A DNA stretch of 64,000 nt from Coprousia sp963931435 (GCA_963931435.1 OZ007012.1:1736001-1800000); one strand, 5' to 3'; positions 1-8,881 are shown, counted from the first letter of the stretch. Notes: generated by a model from the sequence alone, not told the origin. Numbers and translations: made by a program.

Positions 1-75
1 CTCGAGCGGGGTGTAGAGCTTGAACTTCTCGACCTTCTCCGCAGCGGCGCGGAAGTTCTTTCCATGCTTCGGCAT
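1..75 (-). CDS. rplA: 50S ribosomal protein L1, N-terminal fragment
   Basis: Only the first 25 codons lie in the window; the gene runs off the left edge. The peptide starts MPKHGKNFRAAAEKVEKFK, typical of L1, the rRNA-binding stalk-base protein that also represses its own operon by binding mRNA. An AGGAGGTA ribosome-binding site lies 5 bases before the ATG. It directly follows rplK on the same strand with about a 100-base gap, the usual L11-L1 operon order. Confidence 0.9.
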   Translation of the reverse strand, partial: MPKHGKNFRAAAEKVEKFKLYTPLE

Positions 76-183
76 GTTGCTACCTCCTGTGGTCAACGGG
101 CGCTCGGCCCTCCCACATCGACGCGTGCCCTATTGCACGCTTGAGCGCCGCCGCCCGGATGGCGACGGCGCGGGAACACGAAT

Positions 184-612
184 CTACTCGGCGATGGTCA
201 CACCCATGGAGCGGGCGGTGCCGGCGATGATCTTCTTGGCGGCCTCGATGTCGTTGGCGTTGAGGTCCGGCATCTTGGTCTCAGCGATCTGGGTCAGCTG
301 CTCCTGGCTGAGCTGGCCGACCTTGTCGCGCTGCGGGACAGCCGAGCCGCTCTTGAGGCCGAGGGCCTTCTTGATGAGATGGGCCGCCGGCGGAGTGTGG
401 GTCTCGAAGGTGAAGGAGCGATCCTCGTAGACGAAGATCTCGACGGGGATGATATCGCCCATCTTGTCCTGCGTGGCAGCGTTGAACGCCTGGCAGAACT
501 GCATGATGTTCACCTGAGCGGCACCGAGCGCCGGGCCCACGGGAGGAGCCGGGTTGGCCTGGCCGGCCGGAATCTGGAGCTTGATGACGGTTGCAATCTT
601 CTTTTCAGCCAT
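184..612 (-). CDS. rplK: 50S ribosomal protein L11
   Basis: This 142-residue protein starts MAEKKIATVIKLQIPAGQAN and carries the proline-rich PAPPVGPALG loop of the L11 N-terminal domain, with the rRNA-binding C-terminal domain after it. L11 binds the GTPase-associated centre of 23S rRNA and is needed for EF-G and release-factor function. The ATG at 612 is chosen over an upstream TTG at 618 because an AGGAAGG site sits 8 bases before it. It lies between nusG and rplA in the standard order and was probably transcribed with them. Confidence 0.96.
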   Translation of the reverse strand: MAEKKIATVIKLQIPAGQANPAPPVGPALGAAQVNIMQFCQAFNAATQDKMGDIIPVEIFVYEDRSFTFETHTPPAAHLIKKALGLKSGSAVPQRDKVGQLSQEQLTQIAETKMPDLNANDIEAAKKIIAGTARSMGVTIAE

Positions 613-725
613 CTTCAAAACCTTCCTGAAAAGCGTTGGATCAAACTATCGTAGGCGTGTCGGCGCTAGAAGCACGCACGGGGATGAGCGGTCCCCGGCG
701 AAACGCCCGCACGCGAACGGACGCG

Positions 726-1262
726 CTAGGCGACCACCGCGATCTGGTCGAAACCGAGCTCGACGGGGGTCTCGCGGCCGAAGATCATCAACGTGACCTT
801 GACCTTGCCGGCCTCGGCGTTGATCTCGGCGATGGTGCCGTCGAAATCCGCGAGCGGGCCGGAGGTGACGCGCACCGACATGCCCACCTCGAGGCCGACG
901 GATGTGCGCTTGGGGGTCTCGCCCTTCTTGGAGCGACGCATCATCTTGTTGTACTCGTCGCGCGAGAGAGGAGCGGGCTTGCCGTTGGCGCCCAGGAAAC
1001 CGGTGACACCGGGCGTGTTGCGCACGCAGGTCCAGGCATCGTCATCCATCTCCATACGGACCAGTACATAGCCCGGGAAGATCTTGACGTCCTTGGCCTT
1101 GCGCTCGCCACCCTCTTTGATCTCGGTCACCGTCTCGGTGGGAATCTCGATATCGAAGATGCGGTCCTGCATGCCCATGGTCTCGATGCGGTGCTCGAGA
1201 TCGGTCTTGACGCTCTTCTCGTAGCCGGAATAGGTGTGAACGACATACCAGCGCTTGGACAT
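726..1262 (-). CDS. nusG: Transcription termination/antitermination protein NusG
   Basis: The 178-residue product starts MSKRWYVVHTYSGYEK, the hallmark of the NusG N-terminal domain that binds the RNA polymerase clamp. The second half holds the KOW motif (VGMSVRVTSGPLADFDGTI), which contacts Rho or the ribosome. The reading frame stays open upstream to 1358, but those codons overlap secE; the start at 1262 gives the family length. It begins 2 bases after the secE stop, so the two genes are cotranscribed. Confidence 0.96.
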   Translation of the reverse strand: MSKRWYVVHTYSGYEKSVKTDLEHRIETMGMQDRIFDIEIPTETVTEIKEGGERKAKDVKIFPGYVLVRMEMDDDAWTCVRNTPGVTGFLGANGKPAPLSRDEYNKMMRRSKKGETPKRTSVGLEVGMSVRVTSGPLADFDGTIAEINAEAGKVKVTLMIFGRETPVELGFDQIAVVA

Positions 1263-1264
1263 GG

Positions 1265-1624
1265 TTACCCCCTCAGACCCGAGAACAGCGCGAGACCCTC
1301 GCCGATCACCATGTCGAGCGCGGCGATGACCACGCCGACGACGATGAGCGAGATGCACACGGCGACGGAGTAGTTGAAGAGCTCCTTCTTGCTGGGCCAG
1401 GTCACGCGGCGCATCTCCGTGCGGACGCTGCCGAGATACTTCTTGATGCGACCGAAGAAGCCGGGCTTGGCGTTCTTCTTGGCCTTGGTGGCCTTGGCAG
1501 CCTTGGAGCCGGACTTAGCAGACTTATCGGTCGCGGAGGCCTTAGCCTTCTTGATGCCCTTGGAGGGGGCAGGGGTCTTGGGAGACTCCTCGCGACCCTT
1601 CTTGGTGCTCTTCTTATTCGCCAT
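1265..1624 (-). CDS. secE: Preprotein translocase subunit SecE
   Basis: The 119-residue protein has a long Lys/Ala/Ser-rich cytoplasmic N-terminus (about residues 1-58), then the conserved amphipathic stretch ending in MRRVTWPSKKEL, and one C-terminal membrane helix (YSVAVCISLIVVGVVIAAL). SecE clamps SecY in the protein-export channel. The start at 1624 is fixed by a GGAGGTA site; a six-codon upstream extension lacks one. The extended basic N-terminus is longer than in many SecE proteins but common in Actinomycetota. Confidence 0.93.
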   Translation of the reverse strand: MANKKSTKKGREESPKTPAPSKGIKKAKASATDKSAKSGSKAAKATKAKKNAKPGFFGRIKKYLGSVRTEMRRVTWPSKKELFNYSVAVCISLIVVGVVIAALDMVIGEGLALFSGLRG

Positions 1625-1701
1625 GATGGCTACCTCCGACAAACCTGCTTAAACATGGTAAAACCGTAAGCCCCAAGGATCGGGGCTTACGGATTGATTA
1701 C

Positions 1702-1777
1702 TGGCACGCCAGGAAGGACTCGAACCCTCAACACTCGGTTTTGGAGACCGATGCTCTACCAATTGAACTACTGGCGT
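1702..1777 (-). tRNA. tRNA-Trp (CCA anticodon)
   Basis: The minus strand folds into a full cloverleaf. The acceptor ACGCCAG pairs with CTGGCGT, the anticodon loop is CTCCAAA, the T-loop is TTCGAGT, and the 3' GCCA is encoded. It sits between rpmG and secE, as in many bacteria. Confidence 0.96.
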
Positions 1778-1790
1778 AAGCTACAAGAGA

Positions 1791-1940
1791 CTAGCGGGTC
1801 TCTTTGTGCACGGTGTGACGACGGCACCAGGGGCAATACTTCTTGATCTCCATACGATCAGGCATGGTGGCCTTATTCTTGGTCGTCGTGTAGTTGCGAC
1901 GCTTGCACTCGGTGCATGCAAGGGTTACGAGAGTACGCAT
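1791..1940 (-). CDS. rpmG: 50S ribosomal protein L33
   Basis: The 49-residue protein starts MRTLVTLACTECKRRNYTTT and ends CPWCRRHTVHKETR. Two CxxC pairs show that this is the zinc-binding (C+) form of L33. The ATG at 1940 follows a GGAGGT site with a 10-base spacer. The upstream in-frame extension to 2009 overlaps the promoter and is rejected. It heads the rpmG-tRNA-Trp-secE-nusG transcript. Confidence 0.96.
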   Translation of the reverse strand: MRTLVTLACTECKRRNYTTTKNKATMPDRMEIKKYCPWCRRHTVHKETR

Positions 1941-1986
1941 GAAACTAATTACCTCCAAATACCGCCCCGTACGGGCACGGTGGAAT

Positions 1987-2016
1987 ACATTAGCATCTCG
2001 TAGATGCATCTGTCAA
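1987..2016 (-). promoter_or_regulatory. Promoter of rpmG-tRNA-Trp-secE-nusG
   Basis: On the minus strand a perfect -35 TTGACA (2011-2016) is followed after 18 bases by TAATGT (1987-1992), 47 bases before the rpmG start. It lies between the tuf terminator and rpmG, where a new transcript must begin. Confidence 0.8.
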
Positions 2017-2178
2017 CGGTTGGCCGTACCGGCCGTGTCGTCTGCAAAAACGACACATAACCCGGCAAATCAACGGAGGGACGTTCCGGCAGAATCAACG
2101 GACCTTGGGCTGCTCTTGTACGGCCCACTCCGGATCCAGGCCCCTCGGATCGCATCGCCGTCGCGATGCGACGCGACA

Positions 2179-2211
2179 GAAAAACCCGGCTCCCCGTATG
2201 GGAAGCCGGGT
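2179..2211 (-). terminator. Rho-independent terminator of tuf
   Basis: The minus strand forms a 12-bp stem ACCCGGCTTCCC with GGGGAGCCGGGT (one G-T pair) around an ATAC loop, followed by TTTTC. It lies 33 bases after the tuf stop. The remaining bases between here and the rpmG promoter show nothing else. Confidence 0.88.
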
Positions 2212-2243
2212 CCTTACGCGTCAACCAGAGTAGCTAGGCTGTA

Positions 2244-3434
2244 CTACTCGATGATGGTGCTGACGACGCCCGAGCCAACGGTGTGGCCGCCCTCGCGGAT
2301 AGCGAAGCGCAGGCCCTCCTCCATGGCGATCGGGTGGATGAGGTCGCCCTCGATGGTGATGTGGTCACCGGGCATGGCCATCTCGGTGCCCTCGGGCAGC
2401 TTGACGGTGCCGGTCACATCGGTGGTGCGGAAATAGAACTGGGGACGATAGCCGTTGAAGAACGGGGTGTGACGGCCACCCTCCTCCTTGGTGAGGACGT
2501 AGACCTCGCCGGTGAACTTGGTGTGCGGGTGCACCGAGCCGGGCTTGCAGAGAACCTGGCCGCGCTCGATGTCCTCACGCTTGATGCCACGGAGCAGGAT
2601 GCCGACGTTGTCGCCAGCCTCGCAGAAGTCCATGGTCTTACGGAACATCTCGATGCCGGTGGCGACGGAGGACTGGGTCTCCTTGATGCCGACGATCTCG
2701 ACGGGCTCGTTGAGCTTGAGCACGCCGCGCTCGACACGACCGGTAGCAACGGTACCACGGCCGGAGATGGTCATGGTGTCCTCGATGGCCATCAGGAAGG
2801 GCTTGGCGTCGTCGCGCTCGGGGGTCGGGATGTACTCGTCAACGGCGTTCATGAGCTCGCGGACGGAATCCATCCACTTCTCCTCGCCGTTGAGGGCGCC
2901 GAGAGCGGAACCGCGAATGATGGGGATGTCGTCTCCCGGGAAGTCGTACTCGGAGAGGAGCTCGCGGGTCTCCATCTCGACGAGGTCGATGAGCTCCTCG
3001 TCGTCAACCATGTCGCACTTGTTCAGGAAGACGACGATGTAGGGCACGCCGACCTGACGGGCGAGCAGGATGTGCTCGCGGGTCTGGGCCATGGGGCCGT
3101 CGGTGGCAGCGATGACCAGGATGGCGCCGTCCATCTGAGCGGCACCGGAGATCATGTTCTTGATGTAGTCAGCGTGGCCGGGGCAGTCGACGTGAGCGTA
3201 GTGACGGTTGGCCGTCTCGTACTCGACGTGAGCGACGGAGATGGTGATGCCGCGCTCGCGCTCCTCGGGAGCCTTGTCGATGTTCTCGAATGCGGTGAAG
3301 TCAGCCTTGCAGCCCTCGGTCTCGGAGAGAACCTTGGTGATGGCGGCGGTCAGCGTGGTCTTACCGTGGTCCACGTGGCCGATGGTGCCGATGTTGACAT
3401 GCGGCTTAGTGCGCTCGAACTTTTCCTTGGCCAT
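2244..3434 (-). CDS. tuf: Elongation factor Tu
   Basis: This is a full-length 396-residue EF-Tu, the GTPase that brings aminoacyl-tRNA to the ribosome. The G1 loop GHVDHGKT, the DCPGH switch-II motif and the NKCDM guanine-specificity motif are all present in the first 140 residues, followed by the two beta-barrel domains ending VGSGVVSTIIE. An AGGAGG site lies just before the ATG. Three tRNA genes precede it on the same strand, the same arrangement as tufB in enterobacteria, so tRNAs and tuf are probably cotranscribed. The usual fusA neighbour is not in the window. Confidence 0.98.
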   Translation of the reverse strand: MAKEKFERTKPHVNIGTIGHVDHGKTTLTAAITKVLSETEGCKADFTAFENIDKAPEERERGITISVAHVEYETANRHYAHVDCPGHADYIKNMISGAAQMDGAILVIAATDGPMAQTREHILLARQVGVPYIVVFLNKCDMVDDEELIDLVEMETRELLSEYDFPGDDIPIIRGSALGALNGEEKWMDSVRELMNAVDEYIPTPERDDAKPFLMAIEDTMTISGRGTVATGRVERGVLKLNEPVEIVGIKETQSSVATGIEMFRKTMDFCEAGDNVGILLRGIKREDIERGQVLCKPGSVHPHTKFTGEVYVLTKEEGGRHTPFFNGYRPQFYFRTTDVTGTVKLPEGTEMAMPGDHITIEGDLIHPIAMEEGLRFAIREGGHTVGSGVVSTIIE

Positions 3435-3528
3435 TTAGCCCTCCTCCTTCAAAGGTCGTCCCCGGCGGGGACAATGCCTTCTTAACCCAAGTGGCTCCCC
3501 CGGAGACGGGAAAGCCACCGTGTTACCT

Positions 3529-3605
3529 TGGTAGCGGTGACTGGATTCGAACCAGTGACGCCACGGGTATGAACCGTGTGCTCTAACCAGCTGAGCTACA
3601 CCGCC
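3529..3605 (-). tRNA. tRNA-Met (CAT anticodon, elongator type)
   Basis: The cloverleaf reads GGCGGTG at the 5' acceptor, anticodon loop TTCATAC, T-arm ACTGG-TTCGAAT-CCAGT and an encoded ACCA end. The first acceptor pair is G-T. The absence of the initiator-type unpaired C1-A72 supports an elongator tRNA. Confidence 0.94.
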
Positions 3606-3609
3606 GTAC

Positions 3610-3685
3610 TGGAGCCTGCGACCGGACTTGAACCGGTGACCTCCTCGTTACCAACGAGGTGCTCTACCGACTGAGCTACACAGGC
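3610..3685 (-). tRNA. tRNA-Thr (GGT anticodon)
   Basis: This is a 76-base cloverleaf with acceptor GCCTGTG/CGCAGGC, anticodon GGT inside CGTTGGTAACG and an encoded TCCA end. It lies 4 bases from tRNA-Met in the tRNA-tuf transcript. Confidence 0.95.
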
Positions 3686-3691
3686 ACTTGC

Positions 3692-3776
3692 TGGTGGGAG
3701 CGCAAGGATTCGAACCTTGGTAGGCAGAGCCAACGGGTTTACAGCCCGTCCCCATTAACCACTCGGGCACACTCCC
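3692..3776 (-). tRNA. tRNA-Tyr (GTA anticodon)
   Basis: This 85-base class II tRNA has the long variable arm expected for tyrosine, anticodon GTA in GGGCTGTAAACCC, T-loop TTCGAAT and an encoded ACCA end. It is the first gene of the tRNA-tuf transcript. Confidence 0.95.
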
Positions 3777-3835
3777 TTTAAGCAAGCCCCGCAAAGCCCC
3801 TGTCCGTTGGGCGCAAGCGCCTTGCGAGCAAAGGA

Positions 3836-3865
3836 ATAGTACGACGTGGGCCCCGCGCCTGTCAA
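3836..3865 (-). promoter_or_regulatory. Promoter of the tRNA-Tyr/Thr/Met-tuf transcript
   Basis: The minus strand has -35 TTGACA (3860-3865), an 18-base spacer and -10 TACTAT (3836-3841), about 60 bases upstream of tRNA-Tyr. The GC-rich stretch after the -10 resembles stringent-control discriminators (inference). Confidence 0.82.
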
Positions 3866-4094
3866 CCACTTTGTTCAAATACACGCCACCGGGCGTATCC
3901 CTAAGCTCTGAACTGGGCATATATCACCGCTTTAGCGTGGTGAGCTTGTGAAGGCGCCCCGAATGATGCCTGACGTGCTGCTGCGACCGCACACTCGCCC
4001 TACATCTAAACCGTTTACCGGCGGCGGGCGTCAGCCGTCCCTCTATCGTGGGCGCGGCGCTACACTGGGCTCATCCCGCAGATTGGAGTTATTC

Positions 4095-6974
4095 ATGCAT
4101 GCTCAGGCGCCCTCCCTCTCTTGGCTCACCGACCCCACCGTCTTTGAGGTCAACCGGCTTCCCGCTCATTCCGACCACCGCTGGACAACCGGGAGCGTCG
4201 CAGCGTCCCGCTCGCTTGATGGTGCATGGCGCTTTGCCTATGCCGCACGTATCGACGAGCGACCGCAAGGCTTCTGGCGCGAGAACGCCGATCTTTCGGC
4301 ATTCGCCAGCATCCAGGTGCCCGCCCATATCGAGCTCGAAGGCTACGGGCAGATCCAGTACGTCAATACCCAGTATCCGTGGGACGGTCTCTTTGAGCTG
4401 CGTCCGCCCGCCATTGACCCGGATCGTACCGCCGTCGGCTGCTATGTGCGCGATTTCGAACTCGACCCCGCATGGGAGAACATGCGCGTGTGCATCTCCT
4501 TCCAAGGGGTCGAGCGCGCCTTCTATCTATGGTGCAACGGTCGGTTTGTCGGCTATGCCGAGGACAGCTTCACACCGTCGGACTTTGACCTTACCCCCTA
4601 CCTCCGCCCGGGGACGAACCGTCTGGCGGTGGAGGTATTCCAGCACTCAAGCGCCTCGTGGCTCGAAGACCAAGATATGTTCCGGTTCTTCGGCATCTTC
4701 CGCTCTGTGGTACTCTACGCCAAGCCGCGCCTGCACGTCGAGGACGTTTGGCTGCGCGCACGGCTCGACACAGACAACACCACGGGCGTACTCACGCCGC
4801 GCATCACCATAAGCTCCACCGACGATACCGAAACACTTGAGCGCTGCATCGTCCAGATGCGCGTACGCGATGCCGCGGATAACGAGCTCTACGCGGGCAC
4901 CCCCGATACCAAAAATGTCGTGGACGAGGAGGGCGCCCCGGTGGCGGGCACGCAAATCCTTGAGGTTGCCGAGCCCCTGCGCATCGACTCCGTCGTTCCT
5001 TGGAGCCATGAACGCCCGGCGCTCTACACCGTCGACATCGCGCTAGTCGACTTCTACAGCGGACACGAGGTGGAGCGCGCAACGGTGCGCACGGGCTTTC
5101 GCCGCGCAGAGATTGAGGATGGGGTCCTGCGTCTCAACGGCGAGCGCCTGGTCTTCTGCGGCGTGAACCGCCATGAGTGGAGCGCCGAGCACGGCCGCGC
5201 CATCGGCCGCGACGACATGCTCCGCGCGATGGAGGCCTTCCGCCGCAACAACATCAACGCCGTGCGCACCTGCCACTACCCCGATCAGACGCCGTGGTAC
5301 GACCTCTGCGACGAGAACGGCATCTATATGATCGACGAGGCGAACCTCGAGACCCACGGCAGTTGGCAGAAGCTCGGGCGCGTGGAGCCTAGCTGGAACG
5401 TGCCGGGCAGCCTCGCCGCGTGGACGCCCGCCGTCCTCGACCGGGCGCGCTCGATGTTCGAGCGCGACAAGAACCACCCCGCCGTCATCATGTGGAGCTG
5501 CGGCAACGAATCGTACGCCGGCGACGCCATCCTCGCCATGAGCCGCTTCTTCCACGAGGCGGACCCGAGCCGGCCCGTTCATTACGAGGGTATCTACTGG
5601 GCGCGCGGCCGTGCGGGCTACGACCCCACATGGGAGGAGACCTCGGATGTAGAGAGCCGCATGTACGCCACACCCGCCGACGTCCGCGCGTATTTGGAAA
5701 GCGCGCCCAAGAAGCCCTTCATACTCTGCGAGTACATGCACGATATGGGCAACAGCCTGGGCGGCATGGAAAGCTATATGCGCCTCGCCGACGAATTTCC
5801 GCAGTTCCAAGGTGGGTTTATCTGGGACTATATGGACCAGGCGCTCTGGCAGCGCGACGCCCTCGACAGGCGCGTCCTCGGATACGGCAGTGATTTCTAC
5901 GAGCGGCCGAGCGACTACGCCTTCAGCGGAGACGGCATCGTCTTTGCAGACGGAACGCCAAAACCCGCCATGCAGGACGTGCGCTACTGGTATGCAGACT
6001 CCGCACGGCGCGCCGCCCATGATGCGGCACGTAACGCAGCGGAGGCTGAAAACGCCCGCGCAATCGCCACCCGTGCCGCGGTACGCCATGAACGGGCAGC
6101 GCAGGCAGCCGACCTCACAATCGTGCAGGGCGACGTAAACCTCGGTGTGACGGCTGGCGGACTCTCCGCCCTCTTCTCGTGGGCAGAACATGGCCCGGTC
6201 AGCCTCTGCACGAACGGGTGCGAATGGCTGTGGCGGGCACCGCGTCCCGCGTTCTGGCGCGCTTCAACCGACAACGACCGCGGCTGCGGGTTCCCCGCTA
6301 AAAGCGCCGCATGGCTTGCCGCGGAGGCGTTTTGCCGCTGCGTCGACCAACGGGTGGAGGAGCTCGGACCGCGACGGGTCATTGTGGCATATCGTTTTGC
6401 CGCCGATGCCGCTCCCGGAGCAGAGGTGGTTTTGCGCTATACCGTCGAGGCGGGCATGGACATGCTTGTTGAGGCGACCTACACCGGGGCAGAGGGACTG
6501 CCGGAATTGCCGTGCTTTGGCGTACGCCTCATTACTCCGGCACCGGTTAGCGATGTTGCATGGACGGGCCTCTCGGGCGAAACGTACCCCGACCGCTGGC
6601 GCGGCGGCACCTTTGGCCGCCATCATGAGGAGCCGCATGTTCCCATCTACCTCGTACCGCAAGAATGCGGCTGCCACGTACGTACGCAGGAGCTTTCGCT
6701 CTCTTATCGCGATGCGGCGGGGCGCAGCGCGAGTTCGCTTGCGCTGGAAATGGAGAACGCATCCTTTGCCTTCTCCGCATTGCCCGTGAGCGCGCTTGAG
6801 CTCGAAAACGCCGCACATCCCGAGGAACTACCGGCAACGGGGCGCACGCACCTGTGTCTCTATGCAGCAATGCGCGGCGTGGGCGGCATCGACAGCTGGG
6901 GCTCGGACGTTGAGGAGCCATACCGCATCGACGCTGCAGGGACGTATCGTGTGGCGGTGCGCATCCTCGGCTGA
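4095..6974 (+). CDS. lacZ: Beta-galactosidase, GH2 family (LacZ type)
   Basis: The 959-residue protein hydrolyses terminal beta-D-galactosides such as lactose. It has the GH2 order: jelly-roll sugar-binding domain, immunoglobulin-like domain, TIM barrel, and the C-terminal beta-galactosidase small-chain domain. The acid/base glutamate is E472 in SCGNESYAG and the nucleophile is E546 in ILCEYMHDMGNS, both standard LacZ motifs. The ATG at 4095 follows GGAG with a 6-base gap; an open extension back to 3948 has no homology-like content. No signal peptide is seen, so it is cytoplasmic. No transporter or lac regulator adjoins it, so the lactose uptake route must be encoded elsewhere. Confidence 0.95.
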   Translation: MHAQAPSLSWLTDPTVFEVNRLPAHSDHRWTTGSVAASRSLDGAWRFAYAARIDERPQGFWRENADLSAFASIQVPAHIELEGYGQIQYVNTQYPWDGLFELRPPAIDPDRTAVGCYVRDFELDPAWENMRVCISFQGVERAFYLWCNGRFVGYAEDSFTPSDFDLTPYLRPGTNRLAVEVFQHSSASWLEDQDMFRFFGIFRSVVLYAKPRLHVEDVWLRARLDTDNTTGVLTPRITISSTDDTETLERCIVQMRVRDAADNELYAGTPDTKNVVDEEGAPVAGTQILEVAEPLRIDSVVPWSHERPALYTVDIALVDFYSGHEVERATVRTGFRRAEIEDGVLRLNGERLVFCGVNRHEWSAEHGRAIGRDDMLRAMEAFRRNNINAVRTCHYPDQTPWYDLCDENGIYMIDEANLETHGSWQKLGRVEPSWNVPGSLAAWTPAVLDRARSMFERDKNHPAVIMWSCGNESYAGDAILAMSRFFHEADPSRPVHYEGIYWARGRAGYDPTWEETSDVESRMYATPADVRAYLESAPKKPFILCEYMHDMGNSLGGMESYMRLADEFPQFQGGFIWDYMDQALWQRDALDRRVLGYGSDFYERPSDYAFSGDGIVFADGTPKPAMQDVRYWYADSARRAAHDAARNAAEAENARAIATRAAVRHERAAQAADLTIVQGDVNLGVTAGGLSALFSWAEHGPVSLCTNGCEWLWRAPRPAFWRASTDNDRGCGFPAKSAAWLAAEAFCRCVDQRVEELGPRRVIVAYRFAADAAPGAEVVLRYTVEAGMDMLVEATYTGAEGLPELPCFGVRLITPAPVSDVAWTGLSGETYPDRWRGGTFGRHHEEPHVPIYLVPQECGCHVRTQELSLSYRDAAGRSASSLALEMENASFAFSALPVSALELENAAHPEELPATGRTHLCLYAAMRGVGGIDSWGSDVEEPYRIDAAGTYRVAVRILG

Positions 6975-6990
6975 GCGCCCGCGCGCCGGC

Positions 6991-7026
6991 AAAAAGCCCG
7001 GGGGCTCCCAAGGGAGCTCCCGGGCT
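6991..7026 (-). terminator. Strong hairpin between lacZ and tRNA-Thr
   Basis: A 15-bp stem (6995-7009 with 7012-7026, one G-T pair) has a 2-base loop. On the minus strand it is followed by TTTTTGCC, making it a classic terminator for the tRNA-Thr transcript. It lies 16 bases after the lacZ stop and could also stop lacZ mRNA, although there is no T-run on that strand. Confidence 0.85.
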
Positions 7027-7039
7027 CGTCATGCGGGGG

Positions 7040-7111
7040 AGCCAGCGACAGGAATCGAACCCGCAACCCAGTGATTACAAATCACTTGCTCTACCGTTGA
7101 GCCACGCTGGC
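7040..7111 (-). tRNA. tRNA-Thr (TGT anticodon)
   Basis: The cloverleaf has acceptor GCCAGCG/CGCTGGC, anticodon TGT in AGTGA-TTTGTAA-TCACT and T-loop TTCGATT. Unlike the other tRNAs here, the 3' end is TCCC, so CCA must be added by the CCA-adding enzyme. Confidence 0.92.
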
Positions 7112-7162
7112 GTGAGCATTTAGGATACTCAAAGCGTGCATGCCGCGCAAGCGCGACGGACA

Positions 7163-7858
7163 TCACGAGCGTAGGCTATCGCGCAACGCCGCTAGCTTTG
7201 AAAGAGAGTCCCCGCCAAGCCGGCTGCCCAAGGTGAGCTTGATGTCGGGCGCGGCCTCCGCCTCCGCCACATCGGCGTCGACCTGGTTGACCTCGCCCAC
7301 AAACATGCGTGCCGAGATGCGTGTGACACCCTTGCCCATAACCGTTGCCTGGATGGTGCCGTCGCTCGTGACCACCGAACAGGCGCGGCCGTGCTCGCGC
7401 GCGTCGGTGCACAGGCGCTGGATGATGGTGTCGGCGGACACTCCCGTAGGCGAGAACTCGATGCGCACGCCCGCCTGCGGCAGATTGGGACGGTCGGGGT
7501 TGACGTTGCCCGCGCCGTCGAACACGATGACCGGCTCGTAGCGCCCCTGCGCGAAGGCGGCGACATCGGCGATCAGCGCCGTGCGCGCTGCGTCATACAC
7601 GTCGCGCGAGTACGGATCGTCCGAGCGGTCGAAGATAAGCCGCTGGTAGCGCGCGTCGGCATGAATGACGTTATAGCCATCGACTACAAGGAGCTCCTTC
7701 TGCCCACGCGCATTGGTGCCGCGCGCCGGCTCAGCCACCTCGCCAAACGCCGCCGAAAAGGCGTTACCGACCCCAAAAGTGCTGGCAGAAACGAGGGGCT
7801 TTGCCGAGCCCTCGCCAAAACGCTTTGCCTTTGCCTTCGCCCGGTTCTTCTTGGACAT
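7163..7858 (-). CDS. yacP: NYN-domain RNase, YacP/Rae1-like
   Basis: The 231-residue protein has a basic N-terminal tail (about 55 residues), then an NYN (PIN-like) nuclease domain starting LLVVDGYNVIHAD. The acidic residues expected for metal binding are visible at DGYN, VFDGAGN and VTSDGTIQ. The Bacillus homologue Rae1 cleaves mRNA in the ribosomal A site. It starts 3 bases after the rlmB stop, so they form one transcript, the common rlmB-yacP pairing. Function here is by family only. Confidence 0.85.
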   Translation of the reverse strand: MSKKNRAKAKAKRFGEGSAKPLVSASTFGVGNAFSAAFGEVAEPARGTNARGQKELLVVDGYNVIHADARYQRLIFDRSDDPYSRDVYDAARTALIADVAAFAQGRYEPVIVFDGAGNVNPDRPNLPQAGVRIEFSPTGVSADTIIQRLCTDAREHGRACSVVTSDGTIQATVMGKGVTRISARMFVGEVNQVDADVAEAEAAPDIKLTLGSRLGGDSLSKLAALRDSLRS

Positions 7859-7861
7859 GGG

Positions 7862-8881
7862 CTACTCCCCCACCTTGGACGCAGCGACCGCTCGACCCTG
7901 ATTGGAGACCGCGGCGCCGGCGTCGCCGAGCTCGGCGATGTTCACACGGAGCCATTCGTAGGCGAGCGCCGTGGTTGCCTGCGCCACGTTCAGGCTCTCG
8001 GTCACCCCGCGCTGCGGCAAGCGCGTGAGGTCATCACAGGTCTCGAGTACCAGACGCGAGATGCCTTCGCCCTCCGACCCCATAACAAGCGCGATACGCC
8101 CGGTAAGCGGCGTCTCCCAGCACGATCCTTCTGCATGCTCGCTCGCACCGACCGCCCAAAAGCCCGCGTCTTTCAGATCTTCGAGCGCACGGGCGATGTT
8201 GGGGACGCGCGCGATAGGCAGGTGCATGACGGCTCCGGCGGAGGTTTTGTAGGTGGCAACCGTCACCTCGGCGGCGCGCTTGTTGGCAATAACCACGCCC
8301 GCGGCGCCCACGACCTCGGCGGAGCGTACAATGGCGCCAAAGTTGCCGGCATCGGTCACGTGATCGAGCACGACCACAAGCGCGGGCCCTTCGCCGGCAC
8401 GGGCAACGATATCGGCAAGCTCGGCGTACGGGAAGTCGCCAACTTCGAGCACAATGCCCTGGTGCGCGCCGTGCGCGGAGATGGCGTCAAGCTCGGCACG
8501 GGGACGGGTAATAACGGGCACGCCGGCCGCATGCAAGTAGTCAACGAGCTGCACCAGCGCGGCGTCTTTGCCCTCGCCCTCGGCCACAAGCGCGCGCTTG
8601 ACGGGGAAGCCGGCACGCAGGGCCTCCGTTACCGCGCGGCGTCCCTCTATGAAGTCACCTGTGGCGCGAATGACCGGGCGCTTGGCCGCATGCCGAGCGC
8701 CCCCTCCCCTTGCGGCATCCCGCTTCCGAGCGTCATCTGTTCCAAACGCGCCACCACGATCGCGAGAATCTTTGCCTCCGCCGAGCGCCTTCTCGCTATC
8801 GCCCTGCTGACGCATACCGCGCCCGCCGCGCATGTCACGACCACCGGGCCGCTGACCGCGCCCACCTTGCTGCCTGCCCAT
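7862..8881 (-). CDS. rlmB: 23S rRNA 2'-O-methyltransferase RlmB (TrmH/SpoU family)
   Basis: The 339-residue protein has an about 85-residue Arg/Gly-rich basic extension, an L30e-like RNA-binding N-domain (DFIEGRRAVTEAL), and a C-terminal SPOUT knot. The SpoU motifs are clear: VVLDHVTDAGNFGAIVRSAE, ALVMGSEGEGIS and GVTESLNVAQATTALAYE. RlmB methylates G2251 of 23S rRNA. The ATG at 8881 follows a GAGGAGA site; the open frame back to 8938 is not needed. It probably once followed cysS directly, but a pseudogene and non-coding sequence now lie between. Confidence 0.92.
   Translation of the reverse strand: MGRQQGGRGQRPGGRDMRGGRGMRQQGDSEKALGGGKDSRDRGGAFGTDDARKRDAARGGGARHAAKRPVIRATGDFIEGRRAVTEALRAGFPVKRALVAEGEGKDAALVQLVDYLHAAGVPVITRPRAELDAISAHGAHQGIVLEVGDFPYAELADIVARAGEGPALVVVLDHVTDAGNFGAIVRSAEVVGAAGVVIANKRAAEVTVATYKTSAGAVMHLPIARVPNIARALEDLKDAGFWAVGASEHAEGSCWETPLTGRIALVMGSEGEGISRLVLETCDDLTRLPQRGVTESLNVAQATTALAYEWLRVNIAELGDAGAAVSNQGRAVAASKVGE

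Noticed and set aside
2283..3485. 400-codon frame antisense to tuf
   Set aside because: tuf is certain on the other strand; the antisense product is a repetitive Leu/Gly/Asp/Val shadow.
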